Assembly (NCBI RefSeq): GCF_004296935.1
Contig: NZ_SCVH01000147.1
Coordinates: 1-51,647, forward strand
Reading direction: 5' to 3'
DNA from: Reyranella sp.
GTDB taxonomy: Bacteria > Pseudomonadota > Alphaproteobacteria > Reyranellales > Reyranellaceae
DNA length: 51,647 nt
Both the position numbers and the translations under genes were made by a program. Below, in pieces: positions 16,803 through 24,159 of this stretch. The notes beneath the pieces were generated by a model. The model was given only the letters and a program-made list of their open reading frames with translations. It did not search any database and was not told the DNA's origin. Within the stretch, counting starts at the first letter, position 1, and each line of letters starts with the position of its first letter.

Positions 16803-16973
16803 AAGGCCCTTGCGCCGATGTGGGATTCCCGGCCTTTGCAATCACTTAGCCAACAGAAGCCTTGACGTCGTGATCGCAAATATCCCCAATGCGCGACCTA
16901 TTTGCGGTACTCTAAACCGTCATTTACCCCAGATCGGCTGCTCCGCCGCCGCTTGGAGTCTCTGGAGTCTCTG

Positions 16974-18788
16974 TTGAAGCCGACCGACATCGCGAACCCC
17001 GATTATTTTCACAAGGTCGTAGACTGCCAGTGGGCCTGCCCCGCTCATACGCCAGTCCCGGAGTACATCCGGCTGATTGCACATGGCCGCTACTCCGACG
17101 CCTACATGATCAACTGGAAGTCGAACGTCTTCCCGGGGATCCTGGGCCGGACCTGCGACAGACCTTGTGAACCGGCCTGCCGGCGCAGCCGCGTCGAGGA
17201 CGAGAACCTGGTCAAGGGCAAGAAGGAGCCGGTGGCGATCTGCCGGCTGAAGCGCGTCGCCGCGGACTACAAGGACGACGACGACATCAACGCCAAGATG
17301 CCGAAGGCGCCGAAAAAGAACGGCAAGCGCATCGCCTGCATCGGCGGCGGCCCCGCCTCTCTCACCGTGGCGCGCGACCTCGCGGTGCTGGGCTACGAGA
17401 TCGTGATCTACGACCAGGATCCCAAGCTCGGCGGTTTCATCCGCACCCAGATCCCGCACTTCCGACTCCCTGAGTCGGTGATCGACGAGGAAGTGGGCTA
17501 CATCACCGGCATCGGCAACATCGAGTTCCGCCACAAGCGCGTCGACTCGATGAAGGCCATCCTGGCAGAGGGCTTCGACGCCGTGTTCGTGGGCTCCGGC
17601 GCGCCGCGCGGCCGCGATCTCGACGTGCCCGGCCGCAAGGAAGCCGCCGCCAACATCCACATCGGCCTCGACTGGCTGTCGTCGGTCTCGTTCGGCCACA
17701 TCAGCAAGGTGGGCAAGCGCGTCATCGTGCTGGGCGGCGGCAACACCGCGATGGACTGCTGCCGCACAGCCCGCCGCCTCGGCGGCGACGACGTGAAGGT
17801 CATCGTCCGCTCCGGCTTCGAGGAAATGAAGGCGTCGCCCTGGGAAAAGGAAGACGCGATAGGCGAGGACATCCCCATCCTGAACATGCTCGTTCCCAAG
17901 GAAGTCACGCACAAGAACGGCAAGATCACCGGCGTCACCTTCGAGAAGGCGAAGGCCGAGTACGACGCCAAGGGCCGCCGCTCGCTGGTGCCGTCGGGCG
18001 AGCCCGACGAGCATCACGAATGCGACGATGTCCTGGTCGCGATCGGCCAGGAGAACTCCTTCCCGTGGATCGAGAAGGACGCCGGCATCGAGTTCGACAA
18101 GTGGGGCCTGCCCAAGCTCAACGAGAAGACCTTCGGCAGCAGCCATCCCAAGGTCTTCTTCGGCGGCGACGCCGCCTTCGGCCCCAAGAACATCATCTGG
18201 GCCGCCGCCCACGGCCACGACGCGGCCATCTCCATCCACAAGATGCTGATCGACGAGAACCCCGAGGAACGGCCCGCGCCCGGCGTCAACATCGCCAGTC
18301 AGAAGATGGGCATCCACGAGTGGAGCTACGACAACGCGCCCACCATCGACCATCGCCTGAAGGTCCCGCACCGCCCCAAGAAGGAGGCGCTGAAGGACAT
18401 CATGGCCGAGGTCGAGCTGGGCTTCGATCCGGCGCTCGCCTTCAAGGAGGCACAGCGCTGCCTGAACTGCGACGTGCAGACGGTGTTCACCGGCACGCTC
18501 TGCATCGAGTGCGACGCCTGCGTCGACATCTGCCCGATGGACTGCATCACCTTCACCGACAACGGTGAGGAAAAGGATCTGCGCACACGGCTCATCGCTC
18601 CGGCCATGAATCCGACGCAGGACCTCTACATCGGCAACGATCTCAAGACCGGCCGGGTCATGGTCAAGGACGAGGACGTCTGCCTGCATTGCGGCCTGTG
18701 CGCCGAGCGCTGCCCGACCGGCGCCTGGGACATGCGCAAGTACTACATGGAAATGACCCAAGCGGAGCACGCATGCCGCAAGCAATAA
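16974..18788 (+). CDS. FAD/Fe-S NAD(P)H oxidoreductase subunit of a 2-oxoacid oxidoreductase
   Basis: A 604-residue GltD-like flavoprotein. An N-terminal Fe-S region (Cys18, Cys22, Cys61, Cys65, Cys69) is followed by an FAD Rossmann motif (CIGGGPASLTVARDL, about 122-136), an NAD(P) Rossmann motif (VIVLGGGNTAMDCCRTA), and a C-terminal 2x[4Fe-4S] ferredoxin domain (Cys510/513/516/520 and Cys570/573/576/580). It should pass electrons between NAD(P) and the catalytic alpha/beta subunits encoded next, like the FAD-containing gamma subunit of 2-oxoglutarate:NADP oxidoreductase known from Azoarcus/Thauera. The start is TTG at 16974 with GGAG six bases upstream; an earlier TTG at 16902 lacks a ribosome site. 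It overlaps the alpha gene by 16 bases. Residues 98-104 read DYKDDDD. Confidence 0.88.
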   Translation: MKPTDIANPDYFHKVVDCQWACPAHTPVPEYIRLIAHGRYSDAYMINWKSNVFPGILGRTCDRPCEPACRRSRVEDENLVKGKKEPVAICRLKRVAADYKDDDDINAKMPKAPKKNGKRIACIGGGPASLTVARDLAVLGYEIVIYDQDPKLGGFIRTQIPHFRLPESVIDEEVGYITGIGNIEFRHKRVDSMKAILAEGFDAVFVGSGAPRGRDLDVPGRKEAAANIHIGLDWLSSVSFGHISKVGKRVIVLGGGNTAMDCCRTARRLGGDDVKVIVRSGFEEMKASPWEKEDAIGEDIPILNMLVPKEVTHKNGKITGVTFEKAKAEYDAKGRRSLVPSGEPDEHHECDDVLVAIGQENSFPWIEKDAGIEFDKWGLPKLNEKTFGSSHPKVFFGGDAAFGPKNIIWAAAHGHDAAISIHKMLIDENPEERPAPGVNIASQKMGIHEWSYDNAPTIDHRLKVPHRPKKEALKDIMAEVELGFDPALAFKEAQRCLNCDVQTVFTGTLCIECDACVDICPMDCITFTDNGEEKDLRTRLIAPAMNPTQDLYIGNDLKTGRVMVKDEDVCLHCGLCAERCPTGAWDMRKYYMEMTQAEHACRKQ

Positions 18789-20617
18789 CCGCCGTTAACG
18801 ATTTCGTCGTCAAGTTCGCGAACGTCAACGGCTCCGGATCGGCCTCCGCCAACGAACTGTTTGCGCGTTCGATCCTGCGCATGGGCGTGCCCGTCAGCCC
18901 GCGCAACATCTTCCCCTCCAACATCCAGGGCCTGCCGACCTGGTACGAGGTCCGCGTCACCGAGAAGGGCCATCTCGGCCGCCGCGGCGGCGTCGACATG
19001 ATGGTCGCGATGAACCCGCAGACCTGGGCCGAGGACGTGAAGGAGATCGAGCCCGGCGGCTATCTCTTCTACGACAGCACCAAGCCGATGCCGTCCTCGA
19101 TGTTCCGCGAGGACATCAACATCATTGGCGTGCCGCTGACGGCCATCACCAACGCCACCTACACCGACGCCCGCCAGCGTCAGCTGTTCAAGAACATCAT
19201 CTATGTCGGCGCACTCTCGGTGCTGCTCGACATCGACGACAACGAGATCAAGAAGTTGTTCGGCGAGCAGTTCAAGGGCAAGGAGAAGCTGCTCGATTCC
19301 AACGTCAAGGCGCTCAACCTCGGCCGCGACTGGGTCAAGCAGCATGTCGATCCGGAACAGGTGAAGCTCAAGGTCCGGCGCGCCGACAACGTCGGTGACC
19401 GCATCTTCGTCGAAGGCAACAATGCCGCGGCCCTGGGCGCCGTCTATGGCGGCGCCACCGTGTGCGCCTGGTATCCGATCACCCCGTCGTCGTCGCTGGC
19501 CGAGGCCTTCCAGGCCCACTGCAAGAAACTCCGCCACGACAAGGACAGCGGCAAGGCCAAATACGCCATCGTCCAGGCCGAGGACGAGCTTGCCTCGATC
19601 GGCATCGTCATCGGCGCCGCCTGGAACGGCTCGCGCGCCTTCACCTCGACGTCGGGGCCCGGCATCTCGCTGATGACCGAGTTCATCGGCCTCGCCTCCT
19701 TCGCTGAGGTTCCGGCGGTGATCGTGAACGTGCAGCGCGGCGGGCCGTCGACCGGCATGCCGACGCGCACGCAGCAGTCCGACCTGCTCTCCTGTGCCTA
19801 CGCCTCCAACGGCGACACCAAGCACGTCCTCTTGTTCCCCGAGGACCCCAAGGAGTGCTTCGACTTCACCGCCGACGCCCTCGACCTCGCCGACCGCCTG
19901 CAGACACCGGTGTTCGTCATGACCGACCTCGACATCGGCATGAATCATCGCCTCTGCCAGCCATTCCACTGGGACGAGCAGCGCGTCATCGACCGCGGCA
20001 AGGTGATGACGGCGGCCGACCTCGACGCCGGCAAGACCTTCGGCCGCTATCTCGACGTCGACGGCGACGGCATCCCCTTCCGTACCTATCCCAGCACGCA
20101 CCCGACCAAGGGCGCCTATTTCACCCGCGGCACCACCAAGGACGAATACGCGCGCTACTCCGAGGAAGGTGCGGTCTACGTCCGCAACATGGAACGGCTG
20201 CAGAAGAAGTTCGGCACCGCCGCCAAGATCGCGCCGCAGCCGATCCGCTACTCTTCGCCCAAACCGACGCGCTTCGGCGTCATCTACTTCGGCTCGACCC
20301 ACCCCTCGATGGTCGAATCGCTCGAGCAGCTCGAGGCCGGTGGCAACCATGTGAACGCGCTGCGCGTCCGCTCCTTCCCGTTCGCGCAATCGGTCGAGGA
20401 TTTCATCCACGAGCACGACCGCGTGTTCATCGTCGAGCAGAACCGCGATGCCCAGCTCCGCACCATGCTGATGAGCGAGTTCGTGCTCGACGGGCGCAAG
20501 CTGGTGCCGGTGCTGCACTACGACGGCACGCCGATCACGGCACGCTTCATCACGGCCGACATCGAGAAGAAGCTCGGCCAGCTCAAGGTTGTCTCCTTCG
20601 AAAAGGCGGCGTCATGA
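18773..20617 (+). CDS. 2-oxoacid:acceptor oxidoreductase, fused gamma-alpha subunit
   Basis: A 614-residue protein. The N-terminal gamma domain (about 10-190; NGSGSASANELFARSILRMG, then RVTEKGHLGRRGG) is fused to an alpha pyrimidine-binding domain (about 210-400) with the diagnostic YPITPSS at 234-240. A C-terminal domain II (about 480-600) follows. Members oxidatively decarboxylate 2-oxo acids to acyl-CoA using thiamine diphosphate bound with the beta subunit. The fused arrangement is that of the two-subunit 2-oxoglutarate type (KorA). The ATG at 18773 has GGAG five bases upstream and lies inside the end of the previous gene. Substrate choice between 2-oxoglutarate, pyruvate and branched or aryl 2-oxo acids cannot be read here. 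Confidence 0.92.
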   Translation: MPQAITAVNDFVVKFANVNGSGSASANELFARSILRMGVPVSPRNIFPSNIQGLPTWYEVRVTEKGHLGRRGGVDMMVAMNPQTWAEDVKEIEPGGYLFYDSTKPMPSSMFREDINIIGVPLTAITNATYTDARQRQLFKNIIYVGALSVLLDIDDNEIKKLFGEQFKGKEKLLDSNVKALNLGRDWVKQHVDPEQVKLKVRRADNVGDRIFVEGNNAAALGAVYGGATVCAWYPITPSSSLAEAFQAHCKKLRHDKDSGKAKYAIVQAEDELASIGIVIGAAWNGSRAFTSTSGPGISLMTEFIGLASFAEVPAVIVNVQRGGPSTGMPTRTQQSDLLSCAYASNGDTKHVLLFPEDPKECFDFTADALDLADRLQTPVFVMTDLDIGMNHRLCQPFHWDEQRVIDRGKVMTAADLDAGKTFGRYLDVDGDGIPFRTYPSTHPTKGAYFTRGTTKDEYARYSEEGAVYVRNMERLQKKFGTAAKIAPQPIRYSSPKPTRFGVIYFGSTHPSMVESLEQLEAGGNHVNALRVRSFPFAQSVEDFIHEHDRVFIVEQNRDAQLRTMLMSEFVLDGRKLVPVLHYDGTPITARFITADIEKKLGQLKVVSFEKAAS

Positions 20618-21669
20618 CCTACATCGCCAAGCCCCGGCTGCATCATCCCTCGCTGGTCAAGAACAAGGCCGGCTACACCAGGCGCGACTACGAAGGCGCG
20701 GTCTCGACGCTCTGCGCCGGCTGCGGCCACGACTCGATCAGCGCCGCCATCATCCAGGCGAGCTACGAGCTCGACGTGCTGCCGCACCAGATCGCCAAGC
20801 TCTCGGGCATCGGCTGCTCGTCCAAGGCGCCGACCTACTTCCTGGGCGCCAGCCACGGCTTCAACACCGTGCACGGCCGCATGCCGTCGGTGATGACCGG
20901 CGCCAACCTCGCCAACAAGAACCTGGTCTACATGGGCGTGTCGGGCGACGGCGATTCGGCCTCGATCGGGCTTGGCCAGTTCGCCCACATCATGCGCCGT
21001 GGCGTCAACATGACCTACATCGTCATGAACAACGGCGTCTATGGCCTCACCAAGGGCCAGTTCTCGGCCACCGCCGACAAGGGTTCGATCAGCAAGAAGG
21101 GCGTGGCCAACTCCGACGAATCGATCGACCTGGTCTCGCTCGCCATCCTGATGGGCGCCACCTTCGTCGGCCGCTCGTTCTCGGGCGACAAGCACCAGCT
21201 GGTGCCGCTGATCAAGGCGGCGATGGACCACAAGGGTGCGGCCTTCCTCGACGTCATCAGCCCCTGCGTGGCCTTCAACAACCATCCCGGCTCGACCAAG
21301 AGCTACGACTACGTGCGCGAGCACAACGAGGCGCTGAACCGCATCGACTTCATCGAGAGCCGCGACGAGATCACGACCTCCTACGACCCCGGCAGCGTCA
21401 CCACGGTGCAGCAGCACGACGGTTCGCTGCTCCGTCTGCGCAAGCTCGGCGAGGAGTACGATCCGTCCGACAAGGTGGCGGCCATGAAGCGCGTCCAGGA
21501 AGGCATGCAGGAGGGCGAGGTCGTGACCGGCCTGCTCTACGTCAATGCCAGCCCGAAGGACCTGCACCACCACCTGAACACCGTCGACGTCCCGCTCAAC
21601 ACGCTGGGCGATGCCGAGCTCTGCCCCGGCGGGGCGGCGCTCGACCGCATCAACGCGAGCCTGCGCTGA
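20614..21669 (+). CDS. 2-oxoacid:acceptor oxidoreductase, beta (ThDP) subunit
   Basis: A 351-residue subunit with the thiamine diphosphate/Mg motif GDGDSASIG (111-119) ending in VMNNGVYG (137-144). Cys34 and Cys37 (LCAGCGHD), Cys68 (GIGCSSK) and Cys218 (ISPCVAF) fit the four ligands of the single [4Fe-4S] cluster in KorB-type proteins. The gene overlaps the alpha gene by ATGA, so the subunits are made together. With the FAD/Fe-S subunit this gives a complete soluble complex that links 2-oxo acid decarboxylation to NAD(P). The length agrees with the family. Confidence 0.93.
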   Translation: MTYIAKPRLHHPSLVKNKAGYTRRDYEGAVSTLCAGCGHDSISAAIIQASYELDVLPHQIAKLSGIGCSSKAPTYFLGASHGFNTVHGRMPSVMTGANLANKNLVYMGVSGDGDSASIGLGQFAHIMRRGVNMTYIVMNNGVYGLTKGQFSATADKGSISKKGVANSDESIDLVSLAILMGATFVGRSFSGDKHQLVPLIKAAMDHKGAAFLDVISPCVAFNNHPGSTKSYDYVREHNEALNRIDFIESRDEITTSYDPGSVTTVQQHDGSLLRLRKLGEEYDPSDKVAAMKRVQEGMQEGEVVTGLLYVNASPKDLHHHLNTVDVPLNTLGDAELCPGGAALDRINASLR

Positions 21670-21899
21670 TCCTTCGCTACGTCATTGCCCTGCTGGCCGC
21701 CGCCGTCGGCGCGCTGATCGGGGCCGGCCTGCTGGCGATGATCCTCGCCATTGTCTTCACCGCCATCTGGGGCGCCTTCGAAGGCTCGGCCGCCATGGGC
21801 GGTGTCACCGTCGGCCTGCCGCTGGGCGGCATCATCGGGTTCATCCTCGGCGGCTGGTTGGTCCTGCATTTCTGGCGGCCGGCCGGGACGCCGCAATAG
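21666..21899 (+). CDS. Small membrane protein, probable CTG start
   Basis: A 77-residue protein with two hydrophobic helices (about 2-32 and 46-68) joined by a Gly-rich segment (FEGSAAMGGVTVGLPLGG) and ending in HFWRPAGTPQ. It overlaps the beta subunit stop as CTGA. No ATG, GTG or TTG occurs in frame near the first helix, so either CTG 21666 is the start or the protein begins at ATG 21738 and loses the first helix. No function is recognised. Position suggests coupling to the oxidoreductase operon. The clean hydrophobic pattern supports a real gene. Confidence 0.55.
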   Translation: MILRYVIALLAAAVGALIGAGLLAMILAIVFTAIWGAFEGSAAMGGVTVGLPLGGIIGFILGGWLVLHFWRPAGTPQ

Positions 21900-21908
21900 G
21901 CTGCCGCC

Positions 21909-22805
21909 GTGGACGACACCGCGCAGGGCTTTCGCATCGGTGACGCCTTCCATCCCTGGGGCACCCTGTTCGAGACCGTCGCGCCCGGCGCCGTCGACGA
22001 CGGCTACGCCAGCACCCGACTCCCCTGCCCCTCCGCCTACGGCTTCGCCACCGTCCATGCCGAGATCACCGCGCCCCGGCCCGACCGGCCGGTCATGGGC
22101 CTCGCCTATGAACTGGCGGCCACAGGCGCGACGGCCAAGAAAATCTTCGCCCAGCTCGTCATCCGGCTGGGCGCCCCGATCGGGGTCGATCGCGAGGAAG
22201 GGAACGCCGGAAATTCGGACTCGGTCGTTCTCCACGCCCAATGGTCGCGGGGTGACGTCGCCATCGCCCTCTCGCTCTACGGCGCGCCGCGGCCGTCCGA
22301 CCACGGCGACGGGTTGGGCAAGCTCTATCTCTCGTGGGCCGACATCGATGCCGCGTCGGCGCCCTTCCTCCGCGCCTGGCGCGCGGCCAACGCCGATCTG
22401 GCGCGTGCCGCCGAGTCAGCTGCCACCGTGCACACTTTCTCCGTCGCCTACGAGATCAATCCCCTACTCGAACCGCGCTGCCTGCACCATCCGGAGATCC
22501 TCGAGACGCCGCCGTCGATCGCCGCGCGTCTCGGGCCTACCGGCTTTGCGCTATGGAGCGACGCCGCCGGCACGCGCTGGCACCTGTCGACAGCCAGCGA
22601 CAGCATCGTGCTGGGCGGGCCCACCAGCTCGGCCGTGCAGGTAATGGAGATCGAGCCGGCGAAAGGCGGCGGCTTCGCCGCCCTCGAGGTCGGCCCGTGG
22701 TCGGTGCGCAGCGCCTTTCGCTCGCGCGCCATCGCCGATGCCGCGCGCGAACTCGAGAAGCTGCCGGGTCTCACCGTCACCCGGCACGCCGGCTACGACG
22801 TCTGA
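21909..22805 (+). CDS. Hypothetical protein
   Basis: A 298-residue soluble protein with no signal peptide or membrane helix and no motif I recognise. It is acidic and Ala-rich, with a strand-rich N-terminal part (about 10-130, including HAEITAPRPDRPVMGLAYEL) and a C-terminal part ending VTRHAGYDV. The start is GTG 21909, ten bases after the small membrane protein. It could belong to the preceding operon or be an independent housekeeping gene. It ends 13 bases before the convergent TIR gene, leaving no room for a large terminator. Confidence 0.7.
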   Translation: MDDTAQGFRIGDAFHPWGTLFETVAPGAVDDGYASTRLPCPSAYGFATVHAEITAPRPDRPVMGLAYELAATGATAKKIFAQLVIRLGAPIGVDREEGNAGNSDSVVLHAQWSRGDVAIALSLYGAPRPSDHGDGLGKLYLSWADIDAASAPFLRAWRAANADLARAAESAATVHTFSVAYEINPLLEPRCLHHPEILETPPSIAARLGPTGFALWSDAAGTRWHLSTASDSIVLGGPTSSAVQVMEIEPAKGGGFAALEVGPWSVRSAFRSRAIADAARELEKLPGLTVTRHAGYDV

Positions 22806-22818
22806 GCGGCGGCCGCGT

Positions 22819-24150
22819 TCAGACCTTCTCGAGCGCGCGCATCAGCATCGTCCGCGGATCGCCCGCCAGTGCGTGGCGCTGGAACGGCGCCAGGATGTAG
22901 GCCAGTTCGTCCGGCAGATCGGCGGGCTCGAGCTCGATCGGTACGATGATCTTCTTGCTGCCCATGGCGAGGTAGAGTTCGCGCACCACCTGATCGGAGG
23001 CATAGGCGCTGGGCGACGCCATCAGCACCACCGCGCGGCTGCCCTTGATCGCGCGCGCGATCTGCCCCGCCCAGCCCGGACCGCCGGTCATGCCGGTGCG
23101 GTCGATCCACACCGCGCGCCCCAGGCCCTCGATCTCATGCACCAGCGGATCGACCAGCAGGCGATCGTGATGGGCGTAGGAGACGAACAGCGATTCGCCG
23201 GCCGCGTCGGGCGGCAATGCCGCCGCAGGGACGGGCTTGGCGGCCGGCATGCTGGCAATCCCGACGACCGACGGGCGCCGCTGTCGCTGGAACAGCAGAA
23301 GCAGGATCGCCGTCACCGCAGCGCCGCCAGCGCCGGCTGCCCACACCACCCAGGAAAGCCCCTCCGAGGTCCCGGCGGCCCGCTCGCGCGACAGGGCGGC
23401 GATCTGGCGTTCGAGATCGGCGATGCGGGCATCATCGGTCGGCTGGGCCGACGACAAGGGCGGTGGTGGTGGTGGTGGTGCCGCCGTTGGCCGCGGCTGT
23501 TCGCGTGCGGCACGCTCCGCGACAAGGCGGCTATCGCGCTCCTCGCCAGACCGCTGCTCTCGCTGGCTGAGGGCCTCCCGCATGCGCGTCTCAGCTTCGA
23601 TACGGCGCAGCGCCGCCTCTTCAGGGCCGGCGGATTTCGCCATCGGAAGCGGCGCGGCAAGCTGCATCCAGGACGCGAGACCGCCCGCCACGACCAGCAG
23701 CAGCACGGCCACCGCCGCCACGATCGGCCAGCGTCGTTTTGGACGCACCACCGCCACGGGCTCGGGAGTGGGCGCTTCGAGCGGAGGTGCCGGCGGTGAC
23801 CCGGACGCCTCGGCGGCATCGCCCGGCGCCAGCGTCGCGTGCAGGAGCTTGAACGCCGTCTCGCGCGCCGGCGCGCCGGCCGGCACGGTTTCCAGATCGC
23901 CCAGTCCCAGCGGCAGGGGCGTGTCGTCGCGGCGGGAGATGACCAGGCGGCCCTGGGACCAGAGCTCGATCAGCGTCGGCACGTCCGCGACGGTCGCGGG
24001 CTGGGCGGCGCTCCAGACCAGCAGCACGGTGCGCTGCTCCCCGGCCGGCAGCGCGCGCGCGATCTCGATGTCGAGGCCGCGCGTCGTTTTGCGCACCTCC
24101 TCGGCGAAATCCGCATCGGCCACGCCGGCGACGATCAGCACCCCACTCAT
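22819..24150 (-). CDS. Membrane protein with C-terminal TIR domain and degenerate N-terminal TIR-like region
   Basis: A 443-residue protein. The C-terminal TIR domain (319-428) runs from ESLFVSYAHHDR through VWIDRTGM and SPSAYASDQVVRELYLAMGSK to the IIVPIEL strand. Glu391 (VVREL) sits where NAD-cleaving TIR enzymes have their catalytic Glu. The N-terminus (1-95) also resembles a TIR fold: VLLVWSAAQPATVADV, ELWSQGRLVISRRDD and PLPLGLGDLETVPAG match the second half of TIR domains, but the first loop is degenerate. Between them are TM1 (141-160), a charged coiled coil (about 175-260, interrupted by a proline run at 225-231) and TM2 (267-287). Both ends should be cytosolic. It follows an ABC exporter by nine bases. 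Its role could be signalling, NAD hydrolysis or scaffolding. Confidence 0.88.
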   Translation of the reverse strand: MSGVLIVAGVADADFAEEVRKTTRGLDIEIARALPAGEQRTVLLVWSAAQPATVADVPTLIELWSQGRLVISRRDDTPLPLGLGDLETVPAGAPARETAFKLLHATLAPGDAAEASGSPPAPPLEAPTPEPVAVVRPKRRWPIVAAVAVLLLVVAGGLASWMQLAAPLPMAKSAGPEEAALRRIEAETRMREALSQREQRSGEERDSRLVAERAAREQPRPTAAPPPPPPPLSSAQPTDDARIADLERQIAALSRERAAGTSEGLSWVVWAAGAGGAAVTAILLLLFQRQRRPSVVGIASMPAAKPVPAAALPPDAAGESLFVSYAHHDRLLVDPLVHEIEGLGRAVWIDRTGMTGGPGWAGQIARAIKGSRAVVLMASPSAYASDQVVRELYLAMGSKKIIVPIELEPADLPDELAYILAPFQRHALAGDPRTMLMRALEKV

Positions 24151-24159
24151 GGTTCCACC

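Noticed and set aside
16802-16837. Hairpin aaaggcc...ggccttt as a terminator of the AraC gene
   Set aside because: The stem is only seven bases with a 22-base loop and no T-run. It is mentioned in the AraC entry but not strong enough to list.
16902-16973. Upstream extension of the FAD/Fe-S subunit from TTG 16902
   Set aside because: No ribosome site precedes it, whereas TTG 16974 has GGAG six bases upstream and begins just before the conserved Fe-S region.
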